The notes: generated by a model not told the origin, from the letters alone. Numbered from the stretch's first letter, positions 9,593 through 19,904 are shown. The stretch: DNA of 64,000 nt from Acidovorax sp. A79 (GCF_041154505.1 NZ_AP028672.1:3760501-3824500), one strand, 5' to 3'. Numbers and translations: made by a program.

Positions 9593-10543
9593 ATGCCTGC
9601 AACTGCCCCCGTGGTCCATCGCTGGTTCTCGCCCCGCAACCTGCTGTGGGCTTCCGTGGCGGTGGCCGTGGTCACCATCCTGCTCAAGACCCTGGCCTGG
9701 CTGGTGACGGGGTCGGTCGGGCTGCTGTCGGATGCGATGGAGTCGTTCGTCAACCTGGCCAGCGCGATGTTCGCGCTGGCGATGGTGACCGTGGCGCAGC
9801 GCCCGGCCGACGACGACCATCCCTATGGCCACCACAAGGCCGAATACTTCTCGTCGGGTTTCGAGGGCATCCTGATCGTGGGCGTGTCCGTGGGCATCCT
9901 GTGGGCGGCAGGCCACCGCCTGGTGGCGCCCCAGCCCCTGGAGCAGGTCGGCTGGGGCCTGGGCCTTTCGGTGCTCAGCTCGGCGCTCAATGGCCTGCTG
10001 GCCTGGCTCATGTTCCGTTCGGCGCGCGAGCACCGCTCCATCGCGCTGGAGGCCGATGCCCGCCACCTTGTCACCGATGTGTGGACCTCCGCCGGCGTGC
10101 TGGTGGGCATCGCCGGCGCGGCCCTGACCGGCTGGCTGTGGCTGGATGCGCTGGCGGCGATCGTGGTGGCGCTGAACATCCTGAAAGAGGGGCTGGAGCT
10201 GGTCTGGCGCTCGTCCCAGGGCCTCATGGATTCGGCGGTGGAACCCGAGGTGCAAGCCACCATCGACGCCACCTTGCAGCAGTTTGTGCAATCGCAGGCG
10301 CCCGGCGCCGTGCGGTTCGACCATGTATCCACCCGCCGCGCGGGCCAGCGCCGGTTTGTGGACATGCACCTGCACATGCCCGCCGACTGGACCCTGCGCC
10401 ACGCCGCCGAGCTGCGCGGCCAGGTCGAGCGCGCGCTGATGGCCGCCGTACCCGGCCTGCGCGCCACCATCGAGCTGCTGCCCACCGATGTGGAGGCGCA
10501 TTTCGACGACCCCCGTGACGATTTGAAGGATGCCGTGAAGTGA
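9593..10543 (+). CDS. Cation diffusion facilitator (CDF) family metal exporter
   Basis: 316-residue inner-membrane antiporter for divalent metals such as zinc, iron or cobalt. It shows the CDF signature near the N-terminus ([20 protein letters not shown], the site-A Asp in TM2), the [13 protein letters not shown] loop, the second metal-site helix containing [16 protein letters not shown], and a cytoplasmic C-terminal ferredoxin-like domain ([20 protein letters not shown]). The ATG at 9593 gives the normal family length; upstream in-frame codons would run through the divergent promoter. Its stop overlaps the next start (GTGA). Which metal it carries cannot be told. Confidence 0.9.
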   Translation: MPATAPVVHRWFSPRNLLWASVAVAVVTILLKTLAWLVTGSVGLLSDAMESFVNLASAMFALAMVTVAQRPADDDHPYGHHKAEYFSSGFEGILIVGVSVGILWAAGHRLVAPQPLEQVGWGLGLSVLSSALNGLLAWLMFRSAREHRSIALEADARHLVTDVWTSAGVLVGIAGAALTGWLWLDALAAIVVALNILKEGLELVWRSSQGLMDSAVEPEVQATIDATLQQFVQSQAPGAVRFDHVSTRRAGQRRFVDMHLHMPADWTLRHAAELRGQVERALMAAVPGLRATIELLPTDVEAHFDDPRDDLKDAVK

Positions 10544-10992
10544 TCAGCGTATTGCAACGTGTGCGCGAAGCGCGCGTAGATGTGGACGGGCAGACCGTGG
10601 GCGCCATCGGCGCAGGCCTGCTGGTGCTGGTGTGTGCCGAACGCGGTGACACGGAGGTGGAGGCCGACAAGCTGCTGGCCAAGATCCTCAAGCTGCGCAT
10701 TTTTTCGGACGCCGCAGGCAAGATGAACCAGAGCGTGCAGGACACCGGTGGCGGCCTGCTCCTGGTCAGCCAGTTCACCCTGGCGGCAGACACCACCGGC
10801 GGCAACCGCCCCAGCTTCACCCAGGCGGCTGCACCCGATGAGGGGCGGCGGCTGTACGACTATGTGGTTGCCCAGGCGCGCAAGGTGCACCCCGAGGTGG
10901 CCACGGGCCAGTTTGCCGCCGATATGCAGGTGCATCTCATCAATGACGGCCCGGTGACCATCCCGCTGCGGATACCTCCTAGAGCGGCTTGA
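10540..10992 (+). CDS. dtd: D-aminoacyl-tRNA deacylase
   Basis: 150-residue homodimeric editing enzyme that hydrolyses D-amino acids mischarged on tRNA. The two family signatures are present: [17 protein letters not shown] (with the SQFTL active-site strand) and the C-terminal NDGPVTIPL (Gly-cisPro loop). It starts with GTG at 10540, overlapping the CDF stop as GTGA, which indicates translational coupling to the metal exporter. Length is normal for the family. Confidence 0.94.
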   Translation: MISVLQRVREARVDVDGQTVGAIGAGLLVLVCAERGDTEVEADKLLAKILKLRIFSDAAGKMNQSVQDTGGGLLLVSQFTLAADTTGGNRPSFTQAAAPDEGRRLYDYVVAQARKVHPEVATGQFAADMQVHLINDGPVTIPLRIPPRAA

Positions 10993-11000
10993 TAGTCAAA

Positions 11001-11050
11001 AAAGATAGCATTCAGCGCTTGATGGATAAGCGCTATGACCCTGTTTTCTT
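11001..11050. repeat. Dispersed palindromic repeat, intergenic copy
   Basis: Core AGCGCTT-N7-AAGCGCT at 11014-11034, flanked by GATAGC on the left. It lies in the 40-bp gap between the convergent dtd and MFS genes and overlaps the MFS stop codon, so it may double as a bidirectional terminator hairpin. The same core recurs at 35219-35239 with one base change. Confidence 0.75.
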
Positions 11051-12337
11051 CTTGTTTTCGAGGGAGACCAAGGGCGACACCGGCAGCACCCGGAACCCTG
11101 CCGACGCCAGCGCCAGCCAGGTGGCAATGGCCAGCATGACGGCCGTGTAGGCATCCCACCCCTGGCGCTGCGCCCAGGTGGCGACGATGCCTGTGAACCA
11201 CTGCATCAGCGCCACCCCCAGGAACATCGCCATGGTGTAGGCCGACAGTGCCCGGCCTGTGAGCGTGGGCGGATAGGAGGCCCGCACATCGGCGTACTGC
11301 AGCACGCCGTAGCCCGACAGCAGGCCCATCAGCAAAATCAGCACCACGCTGGCCCAAGCGTTCCCGTGCAGGAACGCCAGCACGATGAACAGGCTCGCCA
11401 TGAGCAGCGAGGCATTGCCGATCCAGCGCCTGCGGCGGGCGATGCCCGGGTCCAGCCGGCCGCCCAGACCCGGTGCGAAGAGGGCAATCAGCGAGAGCCC
11501 CAGCGCAACGTTGCCACTGTCTACCAGCGAGAGGTGGTAGCGGTCCATCAGCAGCGGTGCCAGCCACAGGCCGCGCAATGACAGAAACGCGGCGTAGCCC
11601 GACATGCCCAGCAGCAGGATGCCCCAGGTGTGCGGCACCGTGAGCAACTGGCCAAAGCCCAGCAGCGCCTGGCCCCAGGTTTCGCGCTGTGCCGGGGGCT
11701 GCACCAGCGGGGTGGGCTCGTGCACGCGCAGCCAGATCAGCAGCCACGACAGCGCGCTGAGCACCGCCAACACGGCATAACCCGTACGCCAGCCGCCGCC
11801 GTGTTGCACCAGCCAGGCCAGCGGCGTGCCGGTGAACAGCAGGCCCAGGCCACCCACACCCATCGCCACGCCCGACAGGTAGGCAAACCGCTCTGCCGGA
11901 AAATGCCGCGCAATGAACAGCGTGCAGGCCAGAAACGCGGGCGAGCAGCCCACGCCGATCAGCAATTGCCCTGCCATCAGCCAGGGGTAGGCCGGCGCGG
12001 TGGCCGAGAGCGCCGACCCCGCAACCGCCAGCGGAAACGCCGTGAGTACCGTGCGCCGCAGGCCGTACAGGTCCAGCCCCACGCCCATCAGCAACTGGGC
12101 CACGCCGAAGGAAAGGCCAAACAGCCCCGCAAACGCGCCCAGCGACCCTGGCGAGAGCCCGAAGTCCGCCGTCAGTCCCTGGGCCACCATGGCCGTGGTG
12201 GTGCGAAAGGCCTGGCTCAGTGCAAACCCGCTGAGCAGCGCAAGCAGCATGGCCCACAGCGCACGCGGTGATGGCCGGCCGCTGCCCGCGGGCAAGGATG
12301 GAGGCGCCGACGAGGACGGCAGGGGATTGCCGCTCAC
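11033..12337 (-). CDS. Major facilitator superfamily transporter
   Basis: 434 residues with twelve predicted transmembrane helices. The MFS loop 2-3 signature is visible as GVGLDLYGLRRTV, and a second conserved segment is IGVGCSPAFLACTLFIARHFP, resembling hexuronate/organic-anion type carriers. A GTG at 12337 is taken as the start because it overlaps the TGA of the upstream TSUP exporter as GTGA; an internal ATG about 24 residues later, at the first membrane helix, is an alternative. Substrate unknown. It is co-transcribed with the TSUP gene, which suggests a shared small-anion role. Confidence 0.85.
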   Translation of the reverse strand: MSGNPLPSSSAPPSLPAGSGRPSPRALWAMLLALLSGFALSQAFRTTTAMVAQGLTADFGLSPGSLGAFAGLFGLSFGVAQLLMGVGLDLYGLRRTVLTAFPLAVAGSALSATAPAYPWLMAGQLLIGVGCSPAFLACTLFIARHFPAERFAYLSGVAMGVGGLGLLFTGTPLAWLVQHGGGWRTGYAVLAVLSALSWLLIWLRVHEPTPLVQPPAQRETWGQALLGFGQLLTVPHTWGILLLGMSGYAAFLSLRGLWLAPLLMDRYHLSLVDSGNVALGLSLIALFAPGLGGRLDPGIARRRRWIGNASLLMASLFIVLAFLHGNAWASVVLILLMGLLSGYGVLQYADVRASYPPTLTGRALSAYTMAMFLGVALMQWFTGIVATWAQRQGWDAYTAVMLAIATWLALASAGFRVLPVSPLVSLENKKKTGS

Positions 12338-13074
12338 TGCCGCCAGAAGAACAGAGCGGCCATGACCAGCCCGGTAGCCACAATGCCCCAGCGCAGCACG
12401 TTGGCAGGCAGCTTGCGCGCTACGCGTGCACCGCCGTACCCGCCAGCGGTGGCGGCCACCATCATCATCAGCGCCTGCGGCCACAGCACCACGCCACCCG
12501 CTGCATAGATGAGCACGGCAATGGCTGTGAGCAGGGCCGACACCCAGTTCTTGAGGCCGTTCATGGCGTTCAGGTTCGTCTGCCCCAGCAGGCCGAACAG
12601 CGCCAGCAGAAGGATGCCCAGCCCGCCGTTGAAGTAGCCGCCATAGGCGGCCACCGCCAGCACGCCCACCGTGGCCTTGGCGGTGGAGGGTTTGCCGCCC
12701 GCCAGCATCCGGCGCAGCTGAGGCCCGAACGCAAACAGCGCCGTGGCCGCCAGCAGCAGCCAGGGCACCACGCGGCGGAAGGTGGCGTCGGGCGTGACCA
12801 GCAGCAGCGCCGCACCCGCCGCGCCGCCGATGAGCGACAACACCACCAGCAGCCGCATCGACAGCCCTGGCGGCGGTGCCGTGTCCTCTCGAAACCCCCA
12901 CGCCCCAGCCATGTAGCCGGGCAGCAGCGCGACCGTGCCCGTGGCATTGGCCACCACGGGCGGCACGCCGGTGAAGACCAGGGCGGGAAGGGTCAGGAAG
13001 CTGCCGCCTCCGGCGACGGCGTTGAGGGCGCCGGCGACGAAGGCGGCGGTGAGCAGCAGGGCGGTTTCGAACAT
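12334..13074 (-). CDS. TSUP/TauE-SafE family membrane exporter
   Basis: 246 residues, about eight transmembrane helices. The family signature near the N-terminus is FVAGALNAVAGGGSFLTLPAL, repeated in weaker form in the second half (VGVLAVAAYGGYFNGGLGIL), consistent with the internally duplicated TSUP fold. Characterised members export sulfite, sulfoacetate or other small sulfur-containing or organic anions. It overlaps the MFS gene by four bases. The specific substrate is not predictable. Confidence 0.87.
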   Translation of the reverse strand: MFETALLLTAAFVAGALNAVAGGGSFLTLPALVFTGVPPVVANATGTVALLPGYMAGAWGFREDTAPPPGLSMRLLVVLSLIGGAAGAALLLVTPDATFRRVVPWLLLAATALFAFGPQLRRMLAGGKPSTAKATVGVLAVAAYGGYFNGGLGILLLALFGLLGQTNLNAMNGLKNWVSALLTAIAVLIYAAGGVVLWPQALMMMVAATAGGYGGARVARKLPANVLRWGIVATGLVMAALFFWRQ

Positions 13075-13167
13075 GGGTCACTCCAGTGTTCGATCCTACG
13101 GGCTGCGGTGTGGCCGATTGGGCCACCGGAAGGCGCAGGTGTTTTGCGCACAGGGCCAATCAGTCAA

Positions 13168-14322
13168 TCAATACAGATACACAGCCCCGTAGCTGGCATA
13201 GGGCTTGTACGCACTGGTCGCGCTGGCGGCGCTGCTGTTGTCCGACGAGTCACCCTGAATGTCGGCGGCCTGGCTGTCTTCGCCGGCGGCGCCCATGGCC
13301 AGCGTCTGGCCGTCGAACGACAGTGCCAGGGTGGCGCTGACCCAGAAGTCCATTTGTTTTGCGACTTCCAGCTGGGCCCGTTGGGACCATGCCCCATTGC
13401 TGCGGACGAATACGAAAGCGGTGGGGTACACGCCCGTTTCTCCGAGGCGGAATGGCTCAAACAAAGCGTTGACGGCCAGAGTGTTGCCGTCGGCCGCAAT
13501 GGCCGTGCTGGTGCCGAAGAAGCCGATGCGATACTCCGTTCCGGCAGGTGGTGGCATCTTGCTGCCTTCGAGATGGGCTTGCTGGTTCCAGCCCCCACGG
13601 TCTCCCGTGAACACGTGCACATCCTTCCAGCCGCCCACGGCCATCGTCCGTCCACCCCCAGCCAAAGCAACGCTGGCTCCAAAATGGCCTTCCGCGCTGG
13701 TGCCGGCCTTGATGTAGGCCTGCTGGCTCCATGACGTGCCGAGGGCAAACACATAGACTGCGCCCGCACCCCCTCTGGAGGTGCTGTCCTGGTTGCCATT
13801 GATGCCGGTCGCGTCGCTTGCTTCGCCGGGCGCGCCCACCGCGAGGGTGCTGCCATCGGCCGAGAGCGCAACGCTTGCGCCGTATCCGTCGTGGTCGCCG
13901 CTGTTGCTGGCCTTGAAATAGCCAATGGCCTTGGACAGGTCGGGCACCCATGCTGCCGTCAAGGCGCCGCAGCCGCTCGCGTCGCACGCGCGCAGGCGGT
14001 AGCTGGCGTTCACGCGTTCATGCAGCATCTGTGGAGCCAGGCTGTGGATATACGAGGTGCCGCAGAGTGCGCTGCCAATATGCATTTCGGGCATCGGCCC
14101 CGCCGCGCCATCGGGGGCCTCGAACAGTTCGTAGCGTGTGGCGTTGGCGCTGGCGTTCCAGCTGAAGTGATAGGCCTTGACGCCGTAGCCCACGGTGAAG
14201 CCCGCAGGGGCAGCAGGGCCGGAGGTTTCGGCGCTGCCGGAGCCATCGCCGCAGGCGGCCAAAGTCAGCACCAGGAGCGCTGCCAGCAACAAGGGGCGCT
14301 GGCGCCGGGGAGGCCAGAGCAT
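13168..14322 (-). CDS. FG-GAP/beta-propeller lipoprotein, copy 1 (short, about 4 repeats)
   Basis: 384-residue predicted lipoprotein. Signal peptide with lipobox LAAC (MLWPPRRQRPLLLAALLVLT then LAACGDG), an N-terminal fibronectin-III-like domain (AGFTVGYGVKAYHFSWNA to RACDASGCGALTAA, with a conserved Cys pair), then about four FG-GAP-like repeats of the form FGASVALSADGSTLAVGAPGE...GAVYVF. The two full-length paralogues immediately upstream have seven such units, so this copy appears to have lost about three blades; its second repeat is also shortened. It ends in GAVYLY, like copy 3. Function unknown; surface or periplasmic display is expected from the lipobox. Confidence 0.82.
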   Translation of the reverse strand: MLWPPRRQRPLLLAALLVLTLAACGDGSGSAETSGPAAPAGFTVGYGVKAYHFSWNASANATRYELFEAPDGAAGPMPEMHIGSALCGTSYIHSLAPQMLHERVNASYRLRACDASGCGALTAAWVPDLSKAIGYFKASNSGDHDGYGASVALSADGSTLAVGAPGEASDATGINGNQDSTSRGGAGAVYVFALGTSWSQQAYIKAGTSAEGHFGASVALAGGGRTMAVGGWKDVHVFTGDRGGWNQQAHLEGSKMPPPAGTEYRIGFFGTSTAIAADGNTLAVNALFEPFRLGETGVYPTAFVFVRSNGAWSQRAQLEVAKQMDFWVSATLALSFDGQTLAMGAAGEDSQAADIQGDSSDNSSAASATSAYKPYASYGAVYLY

Positions 14323-14344
14323 CGCTGGCTTCCTTTCCGGGCGG

Positions 14345-16192
14345 TCAATACAGGTAGAGTGCGTCGTCGAACTGGTTGTCCGCACCGATGGCCAGCGTGT
14401 GCCCGTCGGCCGACAAGGCCAGGGTCCGGCCGAAGGCCAGCGACATCCTGGTGCCCACAGGCTTCACGTAGGCGCGCTGGCTCCAGGTGACGCCATCGCG
14501 GCGGTAGACATACGCGGCGCCTGCCTGCCAGGCGGTGTTGTCGGCTTGGTTGCCATTGATGCCGGTGGCGTTGCTGGCCTCCTGGGGGGCTCCCACGGCC
14601 AGTGTGCTGCCGTCAAACGACAGCGCCAGCGCATTGCCGAACACATCCCCGGCGTCGGTGTTGCTGGCCTTGATATAGGCCTGCTGGTCCCAGCCACCGC
14701 TGCCACGCGTGTACACATAGGTCGCCCCGGCGCCTGGTGCGGCGTTGTCGCCCTGCGCCCCCTGGATGCCCGTGGCCTTGCTGGCTTCGCCCAGCGCGCC
14801 CACGGCCAGCGTGGCCCCGTCCCCCGAAAGGGCGAGGCGATGGCCGAAGAAGTCGTTGGCGTTGGTGTTGCTGGCCTTGACATAGGCCAGCTGGCTCCAG
14901 AGGCTGTTGCTGCTGCGGGTGAAGAGGTACACGGCCCCCGCCTTGTTCGCGGACCGGTCGGACTGGTTGCCATTGACACCCATTGCCGCGCTGCGCTCGC
15001 CCGGTGCTCCCACTGCCAGCGTGTTTCCGTCGGCCGAGAGGGCCAGGCTGGTGCCGAATTGCTGTGCGTTGGCGATGACAGGGGTGAACAAGGGCGGGGA
15101 CGTCACGTATTCAGGCGTCGGCTCGGTGTTGCTGGCCTTGACATACGCCTGTTGGTTCCAGGTGCTTCCAAAACGGCTGAACACGTAAACGGCACCGGCG
15201 GTTGGCATCGTGGAATTGGTCTGATCTCCCTGGATGCCGGTGGCGTTGCTCGACTCGCCGACCGCGCCCACGGCCAGGGTGTTGCCGTCGGCCGCCAGCG
15301 CAACACTCGAGCCAAACGACTGGGCCACGCCGGTATTGCTCGGTTTCACATAGGCCTGCTGAGTCCATTGGCTGCTGCTGCGGGTGAAGACATACGCTGC
15401 TCCCGGGCTGCCCGGTTTGGAGGTGTCCGTCTGGTCGCCATTGATGCCCGTGGCGCCACCACGTTCCCAGACGGATCCCACGGCCAGCGTATTGCCGTCG
15501 GCCGAGAGCGCCACGCTGTAGCCAAATGCCATGCCGAGCGCGGTATTGCTGGCCTTGACGTAGGCCTGCTGGCTCCAGCCGCCACCGCTGCCGCGCACGA
15601 ACACCACCACGGCACCGGAACCGGAGGCGGCGGAGTTCGTGGGGTCCCCATCGATTCCGGTGGCGCCGCTGTCATCACCCGGCGCTCCCACCGCCAGGGT
15701 GCTGCCGTCGGCGGAGAGGGCCACGCTGGCACCCCATTGGGCCGACAGGCCGGTGTGGCGGGGCTGGATCTGGCCAATGGCCTTCGTCAGGTCGGGCACC
15801 AGTGCGGCTGTGAAGGCACCGCAGCCGCTGGCATTGCAGGCGCGCAGGCGGTAGCTGGCATTCACCCGCTCGTGCAGCAGCTGCGATGCCAGGCTGTGGG
15901 CATAGGTGCTGCTGCTGAGCGCGCCGCCGATCTGCGCTTCGGGCAGGGGGCCGGCTGCACCGTCTGGGTCCTCGAACAGTTCGTACCGTGTGGCGGTGGC
16001 GGTGGTGCTCCAGCTGAAGTTGTAGGCCTTGGCGTCATAGTCCAGGGTGAAGCCCGCAGGGGCCCCCGGGCCGGAGGGCACGGGACCGGAAGAGTCGGAG
16101 CCGCCGCCGCAGGCCGTCAGTGCCAGCGCCAGCGGTGCTGCCAGCACCCAGGCGCCGAGCCGGCGGGTGGACCAGGGCATGGGGCTTGGCAT
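14345..16192 (-). CDS. FG-GAP seven-repeat beta-propeller lipoprotein, copy 2
   Basis: 615-residue predicted lipoprotein with signal peptide and lipobox LTAC (from MPSPMPWSTRRLGAWVLAAP). A fibronectin-III-like domain (AGFTLDYDAKAYNFSW to RACNASGCGAFTAA) precedes six full and one terminal FG-GAP-like unit, each about 68 residues: FGxSVALSADGxTLAVGAxGExSxATGIxGDQ...GAVYVFTR...WxQQAYVKASNT. Seven units match the seven-bladed propeller of integrin alpha heads. It lies 22 bp upstream of copy 1 and 195 bp downstream of copy 3. The ATG at 16192 is chosen for a compact signal peptide; 16258 is an in-frame alternative. No enzymatic motif was found. Confidence 0.83.
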   Translation of the reverse strand: MPSPMPWSTRRLGAWVLAAPLALALTACGGGSDSSGPVPSGPGAPAGFTLDYDAKAYNFSWSTTATATRYELFEDPDGAAGPLPEAQIGGALSSSTYAHSLASQLLHERVNASYRLRACNASGCGAFTAALVPDLTKAIGQIQPRHTGLSAQWGASVALSADGSTLAVGAPGDDSGATGIDGDPTNSAASGSGAVVVFVRGSGGGWSQQAYVKASNTALGMAFGYSVALSADGNTLAVGSVWERGGATGINGDQTDTSKPGSPGAAYVFTRSSSQWTQQAYVKPSNTGVAQSFGSSVALAADGNTLAVGAVGESSNATGIQGDQTNSTMPTAGAVYVFSRFGSTWNQQAYVKASNTEPTPEYVTSPPLFTPVIANAQQFGTSLALSADGNTLAVGAPGERSAAMGVNGNQSDRSANKAGAVYLFTRSSNSLWSQLAYVKASNTNANDFFGHRLALSGDGATLAVGALGEASKATGIQGAQGDNAAPGAGATYVYTRGSGGWDQQAYIKASNTDAGDVFGNALALSFDGSTLAVGAPQEASNATGINGNQADNTAWQAGAAYVYRRDGVTWSQRAYVKPVGTRMSLAFGRTLALSADGHTLAIGADNQFDDALYLY

Positions 16193-16387
16193 GTGGTGCT
16201 TGTTTCCCGGGCAGGGCGCGGCAGGGCGTTTCTGCCGCGGAGTGGAAATTGACGTCATGTCGTATTGCCTCGCTGCTGTGAATAGGTCGTCTGCAAGGGA
16301 AGGGGTGGTCCTGGCATGCCGCAGGCACTTCGTGGTGCTGCCCTGTGGCGCCCCCATCGCGGTTCGGCGTTGGAAGCGCCCGCGCCT

Positions 16388-18223
16388 TCAATACAGGTAC
16401 ACCGCTCCTCCGGCTCCCGATTGAACGGTGTTGGGGTCTGTTGCGCTGGTGGCTTCCGAGCGGGAAGCCGCTGCAAGCGTATTGCCATCCGCCGATAGCG
16501 CCATGGCCCTGCCGAAGTCGATGTAGCTGGCCGTGTTGCTGGGCTTGAGGTACGCGCGCTGGCTCCAGGCACTGCCGTTTTGCGTGAAGACATAGGCAGC
16601 GCCCGCGAGCCTGGCCGAGTTGTCTGTCGGGTCGCCCTGGATGCCGACCGCCTTGCTCATTTCCGCAGGGGCGCCCACGGCCAGCGTGCGTCCGTCCGCC
16701 GACATCGCGAGCGTGCGGCCAAAGCCCTCCAGCTTTTCGGAGACGGTGGCTTGCAGGAGCGCCTGCTGGCTCCATTGGCCGGCCTGCCGGCTGAAGGTGT
16801 ACACGGTTCCCGGAGCCGCGGCCTCCGGTGCGGGAACCGGGCGCGGCGTGACGGCGTCGGTATATCCGGGAGCGCCCACCGCCAACGTGTTTCCGTCGGT
16901 GGACAGTGCGAGCGCGGTGCCGAAAGCCGTGGATTCGATGACCGGGGGTTTCAACGCTGCTTGCTGAGTCCAGGTGGCACCATTGCGGGTCAGGACATAG
17001 GCCGCCCCCATGCTGCTCACATACCGCCCACTCGGGTGGAGGGCATCTGGAACCAGGAAGCCTTTTCTGTGGGGGACGCCGACGGCCAGCGTCTGCCCAT
17101 CTCCCGAGACGGCCAATTGAGTGCCAAAACGGTCATCATCTTCGGCTTCGCTGGAAGTGACCCGGCTATGGACGGTCCACGTGTCGTTGTTGCGCGCGTA
17201 GACATGGACCGCCCCCCCAAAGTTGACCTGACTGGGTGTATGGAGACCGTTGGTTTCGCCGGGCGACCCCACGGCCAAAGTCTTGCCATCTGCGGAGATT
17301 GCCAGGGCCGACCCAAAATAGGTACTGGGTTGCAAGACCTCCAGCACGGATTTGATATAGGCCTGTTGTGCCCAGGTGTCCGCTGTGCGCGTGAACACAT
17401 ATACGGCCCCCGCACCAAATACGGATGTGTCGGCCTGATTGCCATTGACCCCCGACGCGTTGCTGGATTCGGCCGGCGCGCCTGCGACCAGCGTGTTGCC
17501 ATTCGCCGATAGGGCCACGGTGGCTCCAAAACCACCGCCGTGGTTGCTGGCCTTGACATAGGCTTGCTGGTTCCACCGGCCATTGGCTCTGGCGTACACG
17601 TAGATCGCACCGCTGCCTATGGATTCGACGGACGGTGATTGATCGCCATTGATGCCATGCGACGCGCTGCTGTCCCCGGGCGCACCGATTGCCAGGGTGG
17701 AACCATCCGCCGACAGCGCCACACCGTCGCCGAAGCCATGGTTTCCGAGGTGACCGGGCAGTCGGGGGGCGGGCGCGCTGGCCCGGAAGTACCCGATGGC
17801 CCGGGTCAGATCCGGTACCAAGGCATTGGTGAGTGCGCCGCATCCGCTGGCGTCGCAGGCGCGCAGCCGGTAGCTGGCATTCACGCGCTCGTGCAGCAGC
17901 TGCGCGGCCAGGCTGTGGGCGCGGCTGGTACTGGTGATTGCACTGCCCACCGGCGCCTCAGGCAGCGGGCCAGCGCCATCAGGGTCCTCGAAGAGTTCGT
18001 AGTGCGTGGCGCCTGCGCTGGCGGCCCAATTGAAAAGATAACCCTTGGCGTCGTAACCGACCGAGAAGCCCGAAGGGGGCGCTGCCTTGTCCAGGGATGC
18101 GCTGCCACCACCCCCGCCTCCCCCACAGGCGCTGATCGCCAAAGCAACAAGAACGCCCGTCGCAGTGAATTGAATGGTTCGCAACAGCGCGCGCTGTGCT
18201 CCCTCGCCTGGCAAGTGCATCAT
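16388..18223 (-). CDS. FG-GAP seven-repeat beta-propeller lipoprotein, copy 3 (promoter-proximal)
   Basis: 611 residues with lipobox ISAC followed by a run of seven glycines, a fibronectin-III-like domain (SGFSVGYDAKGYLFNWAA to RACDASGCGALTNA), and seven FG-GAP-like repeats, more diverged than those of copy 2. Repeats 3-5 carry longer loops (for example PVPAPEAAAPG). It is the first gene of the three-gene array and is preceded by an AT-rich promoter region with a TATAAA box and a TACCA-TC-TGGTA inverted repeat. A ribosome-binding site AGGGAA lies before the ATG. Probably displayed on the envelope for protein or glycan binding; function unknown. Confidence 0.84.
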   Translation of the reverse strand: MMHLPGEGAQRALLRTIQFTATGVLVALAISACGGGGGGGSASLDKAAPPSGFSVGYDAKGYLFNWAASAGATHYELFEDPDGAGPLPEAPVGSAITSTSRAHSLAAQLLHERVNASYRLRACDASGCGALTNALVPDLTRAIGYFRASAPAPRLPGHLGNHGFGDGVALSADGSTLAIGAPGDSSASHGINGDQSPSVESIGSGAIYVYARANGRWNQQAYVKASNHGGGFGATVALSANGNTLVAGAPAESSNASGVNGNQADTSVFGAGAVYVFTRTADTWAQQAYIKSVLEVLQPSTYFGSALAISADGKTLAVGSPGETNGLHTPSQVNFGGAVHVYARNNDTWTVHSRVTSSEAEDDDRFGTQLAVSGDGQTLAVGVPHRKGFLVPDALHPSGRYVSSMGAAYVLTRNGATWTQQAALKPPVIESTAFGTALALSTDGNTLAVGAPGYTDAVTPRPVPAPEAAAPGTVYTFSRQAGQWSQQALLQATVSEKLEGFGRTLAMSADGRTLAVGAPAEMSKAVGIQGDPTDNSARLAGAAYVFTQNGSAWSQRAYLKPSNTASYIDFGRAMALSADGNTLAAASRSEATSATDPNTVQSGAGGAVYLY

Positions 18224-18249
18224 TCTTGGTTCCCTGAAAGTAGAAAACT

Positions 18250-18265
18250 TTTATACCATCTGGTA
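18250..18265 (-). promoter_or_regulatory. AT-rich promoter with inverted repeat upstream of the FG-GAP array
   Basis: On the minus strand a TATAAA box occupies 18250-18255, 27 bp before the copy 3 ATG. It overlaps a perfect TACCA-TC-TGGTA inverted repeat at 18254-18265, placed where a repressor would block RNA polymerase. The surrounding 70 bp are much richer in A and T than the rest of the window. Confidence 0.4.
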
Positions 18266-18346
18266 AAGAAATCAGAAGATACTTTTTGTTTCCGATGTGC
18301 TCTGTTCAGGGCGTGAGAAGCGGGCCGGGCACCACCGCGGGCGCGC

Positions 18347-18811
18347 CTAGGGGCTGGCCGCGTACGGGTCTTCAAACCCCAGTTCGCGCAGGATGTCCGT
18401 CTCATACGCTTCCATCTCCTGCGCATCTTCTTCGCTGGTCTCGTGGTCCCACCCCTGCGCATGCAGCGTGCCGTGCACCAGCATGTGGGCGTAGTGCTCT
18501 TCCAAGCTTTTGTTCTGCTCTTTGGCCTCGCGCTCGATCACGGGGGCGCACAGGACCAAGTCGGCGGTCACGACCGGCTCCTGGGTGTAGTCGAAGGTGA
18601 GCACGTTGGTGGCGTAGTCCTTCTTGCGGTACGCGTGGTTGAGCTGCTGGCCTTCTTCGCTGCCCACAATGCGCACGGTGATCTCGGCATCGGTGGCCAG
18701 TGCGTGGCGAATCCAGCGCGTGACCTTGTGGCGTGGCAGCACGGCGCGGTGTGCCGCCGCGCCGTCAAATGCGCCGAATTGCAGCGACAGGGAGAGGTGG
18801 TTCAAGGGCAT
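18347..18811 (-). CDS. ybeY: Endoribonuclease YbeY
   Basis: 154-residue metal-dependent RNase required for 16S rRNA 3' end maturation and 70S quality control. The zinc-binding signature HxxxHxxxxxH is present as [11 protein letters not shown], together with [14 protein letters not shown]. It lies 58 bp downstream of phoH on the same strand, the classical phoH-ybeY order. The usual downstream corC/lnt genes are not here; the FG-GAP lipoprotein array follows instead on the same strand. Confidence 0.94.
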   Translation of the reverse strand: MPLNHLSLSLQFGAFDGAAAHRAVLPRHKVTRWIRHALATDAEITVRIVGSEEGQQLNHAYRKKDYATNVLTFDYTQEPVVTADLVLCAPVIEREAKEQNKSLEEHYAHMLVHGTLHAQGWDHETSEEDAQEMEAYETDILRELGFEDPYAASP

Positions 18812-18813
18812 TG

Positions 18814-18866
18814 GAGCCTCAGGCGCTTGATTGGAAAGCGCGGATAGCTATAAAAACAGGAGCACA
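18814..18866. repeat. Dispersed palindromic repeat between phoH and ybeY
   Basis: Diverged copy: GCGCTTGATTGGAAAGCGC at 18823-18841 followed by GGATAGCTATAAAAACAGGAG. It fills nearly the whole phoH-ybeY intergenic gap. Confidence 0.65.
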
Positions 18867-18869
18867 TGC

Positions 18870-19823
<954 letters not shown>

Positions 19824-19904
19824 GCGGATAATTCCAGTCAGGCAACGGAAAAACAGCAAGAACGACGGCGCAGGGTGTCATGCCAGCGGCGTCAAAGGAC
19901 ATCA

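Noticed and set aside
7265..10501. A 1,078-codon open frame on the minus strand spanning from the CDF gene into the response regulator
   Set aside because: Only its last 207 codons are the response regulator. The rest runs antisense to CDF and out of frame with the histidine kinase, both of which have clear motifs.
13086..13160. Inverted repeat (CGGTGTGGCC / GGGCCACCGG) downstream of the propeller array
   Set aside because: It is bulged and has no T-tract. It might terminate the array but cannot be supported as such.
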